From assembly GCA_013695575.1 (NCBI GenBank), contig JACDAF010000175.1:1-6741 (forward strand): a DNA stretch of 6,741 bases. Reading direction: 5' to 3'. Source of the stretch: Chloroflexota bacterium (GTDB lineage Bacteria > Chloroflexota > Limnocylindria > P2-11E). The position numbers were made by a program, and so were the translations under genes. The notes below the pieces were generated by a model. That model saw only the letters and a list, made by a program, of their open reading frames with translations. It was not told where the DNA came from and did no database searches. This document shows positions 5,607-6,741 of this stretch, one piece after another (within the stretch, counting starts at the first letter, position 1; every line of letters begins with the position of its first letter).

Positions 5607-5872
5607 TGCGAGACCGTCGTGCGAGCGTTCATCCGGCGCAGGCGTCGTTACCGCCGTTGCGGGGCGGCCTTCCCCAAGCACGGTACGCCGTCGCCGGAGC
5701 TCTTGTCCCAACCGGAGAGGCGCGCCTGTGTGGAGACGCCCGCCAGGGCCAACCAACGAGGCCGGCGGCACACCCATCGTCCGCCTCTGCGCGCCGATGG
5801 ACGGCCGTGTCGGCGATGCGCGACGATGCGACAGGCACGCGACCTGCGTCGGGACGAGGTGCCGCGAACGGC
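5607..5872. other. intergenic region between divergent EamA and SpoIIE-type genes
   Basis: Short GC-rich frames on both strands give low-complexity Arg-rich products with no family resemblance. The region should carry the promoters of both flanking genes, but I see no convincing -10/-35 pair. The SpoIIE frame stays open upstream of 5873, with in-frame GTG (5807) and ATG (5816), so its 3' part may be coding. Confidence 0.4.
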
Positions 5873-6741
5873 ATGAGCCACAGCCCTGGTAGAGACGAAC
5901 GAGAGCTCGGGCGGCTGCGCTCCGAGGTTGCTGCCCAACAGCGCGACATCCGCGCCGGGGATGAACGAGAGCACCGTCAGCAGACGCTGAATGCGCGCCT
6001 GCGCGAAGAAGCCGCAGTGCGAGACGCGGATCTCGCCGGGCTGCGTGAGCGCCTCCAGGCGGCCGAGCACGAACTGGAGGATCTGCGCGCGATCCGGGAC
6101 GCGCTCACGCCGCCCGAGTTGCCTCAGCGCTCCGGCCTGGAACTCGCGGCGGCGTTCCTGCCCGCTGCCGCCGAGCAAGTCAGCGGCGACTTCTACTTGG
6201 TGGCCGAGGGGCCGCAGGACTCCACCGTGCTGGTCGTCGGCGATGTCGTCGGCCACGGCTTGCAGGCGGGGCGGCGGGCAGCGTTCGTCCGCACAACGTT
6301 CGCCGCGACCGCCCCCTTCTCCGATGATCCCTGCCGCCTGCTGAGCTGGGCGAACACCGCCCTGATCGAACGCGCCGGCACCAGCATCGACTACGTCACC
6401 GCCGCCTGCGTCACGTATCTCCCGAAACAGCAGCTGCTGCGCTGGGCCTACGCCGGCCACCCCCCAGCGCTCTGGCTGGATGACGGCCGGGAGCTCACCG
6501 CGCCCAGGCAGGGAACTCCACTCGGGCTTCAGGCGGACCTTGGCTGCGCCGACGGTTCGCGGCGCGCCACGCCCGGCGCGGGAATCCTGCTCTACACCGA
6601 CGGGCTGACCGAAGCACGGCACGACGGCAAACCGTTCGGACTGGACGGCGTCAGCGCCGCGCTCGATAGCCTCCAGGAGCCCTCACCGACCGAAGCGGTC
6701 GCCATCCTGCGCACACGCGTCGCCGACTTCGCCTACGGCGC
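5873..6741 (+). CDS. SpoIIE-type PP2C serine/threonine phosphatase, 3' end outside window
   Basis: The frame is open to the window end, giving 289 residues. Residues 5-76 are rich in Glu, Arg, Leu and Ala with heptad character (RELGRLRSEVAAQQ, LREEAAVRDADLAGLRERLQ) and probably form a coiled coil. The SpoIIE/PP2C catalytic domain follows from about residue 84. Visible motifs are SGDFY (104-108, metal-binding Asp106), VVGDVVGHG (121-129, Asp124), YAGHPP (193-198), GTPLGL (214-219) and LLYTDGLTEAR (239-249, Asp243). All expected acidic metal ligands seen so far are present, so it should be active. The last acidic motif and perhaps 20-30 residues are cut off. Such enzymes usually dephosphorylate STAS anti-sigma antagonists in stress or sigma-factor control; no partner gene is in the window. 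ATG 5873 is preferred because MSHSPGRDE leads straight into the coiled coil and GAGG (5856-5859) lies upstream, though 13 nt away; ATG 5816 is a real alternative. Confidence 0.88.
   Translation, partial: MSHSPGRDERELGRLRSEVAAQQRDIRAGDEREHRQQTLNARLREEAAVRDADLAGLRERLQAAEHELEDLRAIRDALTPPELPQRSGLELAAAFLPAAAEQVSGDFYLVAEGPQDSTVLVVGDVVGHGLQAGRRAAFVRTTFAATAPFSDDPCRLLSWANTALIERAGTSIDYVTAACVTYLPKQQLLRWAYAGHPPALWLDDGRELTAPRQGTPLGLQADLGCADGSRRATPGAGILLYTDGLTEARHDGKPFGLDGVSAALDSLQEPSPTEAVAILRTRVADFAYG

Noticed and set aside
5648..6622. 324-residue minus-strand frame
   Set aside because: It is the antisense shadow of the SpoIIE phosphatase, whose motifs are unmistakable on the plus strand.

Overview
This high-GC window has long, C/G-ending codon runs and actinobacterial-looking protein families: a PhoD-like phosphatase, DUF1206, an EamA/DMT transporter, a DesA3-like desaturase and a SpoIIE-type phosphatase. 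I infer an actinobacterium, possibly Thermoleophilia/Solirubrobacterales. This comes from protein character only; no marker gene is present.

Layout. (1) 1-636 (+): C-terminal 211 residues of a PhoD-like metallophosphatase. (2) 679-2320: a block of gene remnants. A 5'-truncated acyl-CoA desaturase on the minus strand meets, head to head and within about 10 bp (1173-1180), a 5'-truncated EamA-type transporter on the plus strand. The transporter remnant needs two single-base corrections. A doubtful transposase scrap and an MFS-transporter fragment in three frames follow. (3) 2501-3301 (-): an intact DUF1206 membrane protein with a good ribosome binding site and a GC-rich stem-loop after its stop. 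(4) 3302-3733: a divergent intergenic region. (5) 3734-4237 (+): a small four-helix membrane protein of unknown function. (6) 4349-4589 (-): a short unknown ORF broken by one base in a G run. (7) 4700-5606 (-): a second EamA/DMT transporter, full length but with two closely spaced single-base frameshifts in its N-terminal part, and a stem-loop after its stop. (8) 5873-6741 (+): a SpoIIE/PP2C-type serine phosphatase with an N-terminal coiled coil, cut by the window end.

The genes do not form an obvious pathway. They are mostly single transcription units on alternating strands. The main point of interest is structural. Two EamA paralogs lie in inverted orientation around the DUF1206/small-membrane-protein pair and share exact inverted repeats of 26 and 45 nt, although much of their remaining protein sequence has diverged. 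With the truncated, head-to-head desaturase/transporter junction and about seven apparent single-base frame breaks, this suggests either a rearranged, decaying locus or an assembly with indel errors. I found no convincing new defence, mobile or biosynthetic system, and no CRISPR array, rRNA or tRNA.
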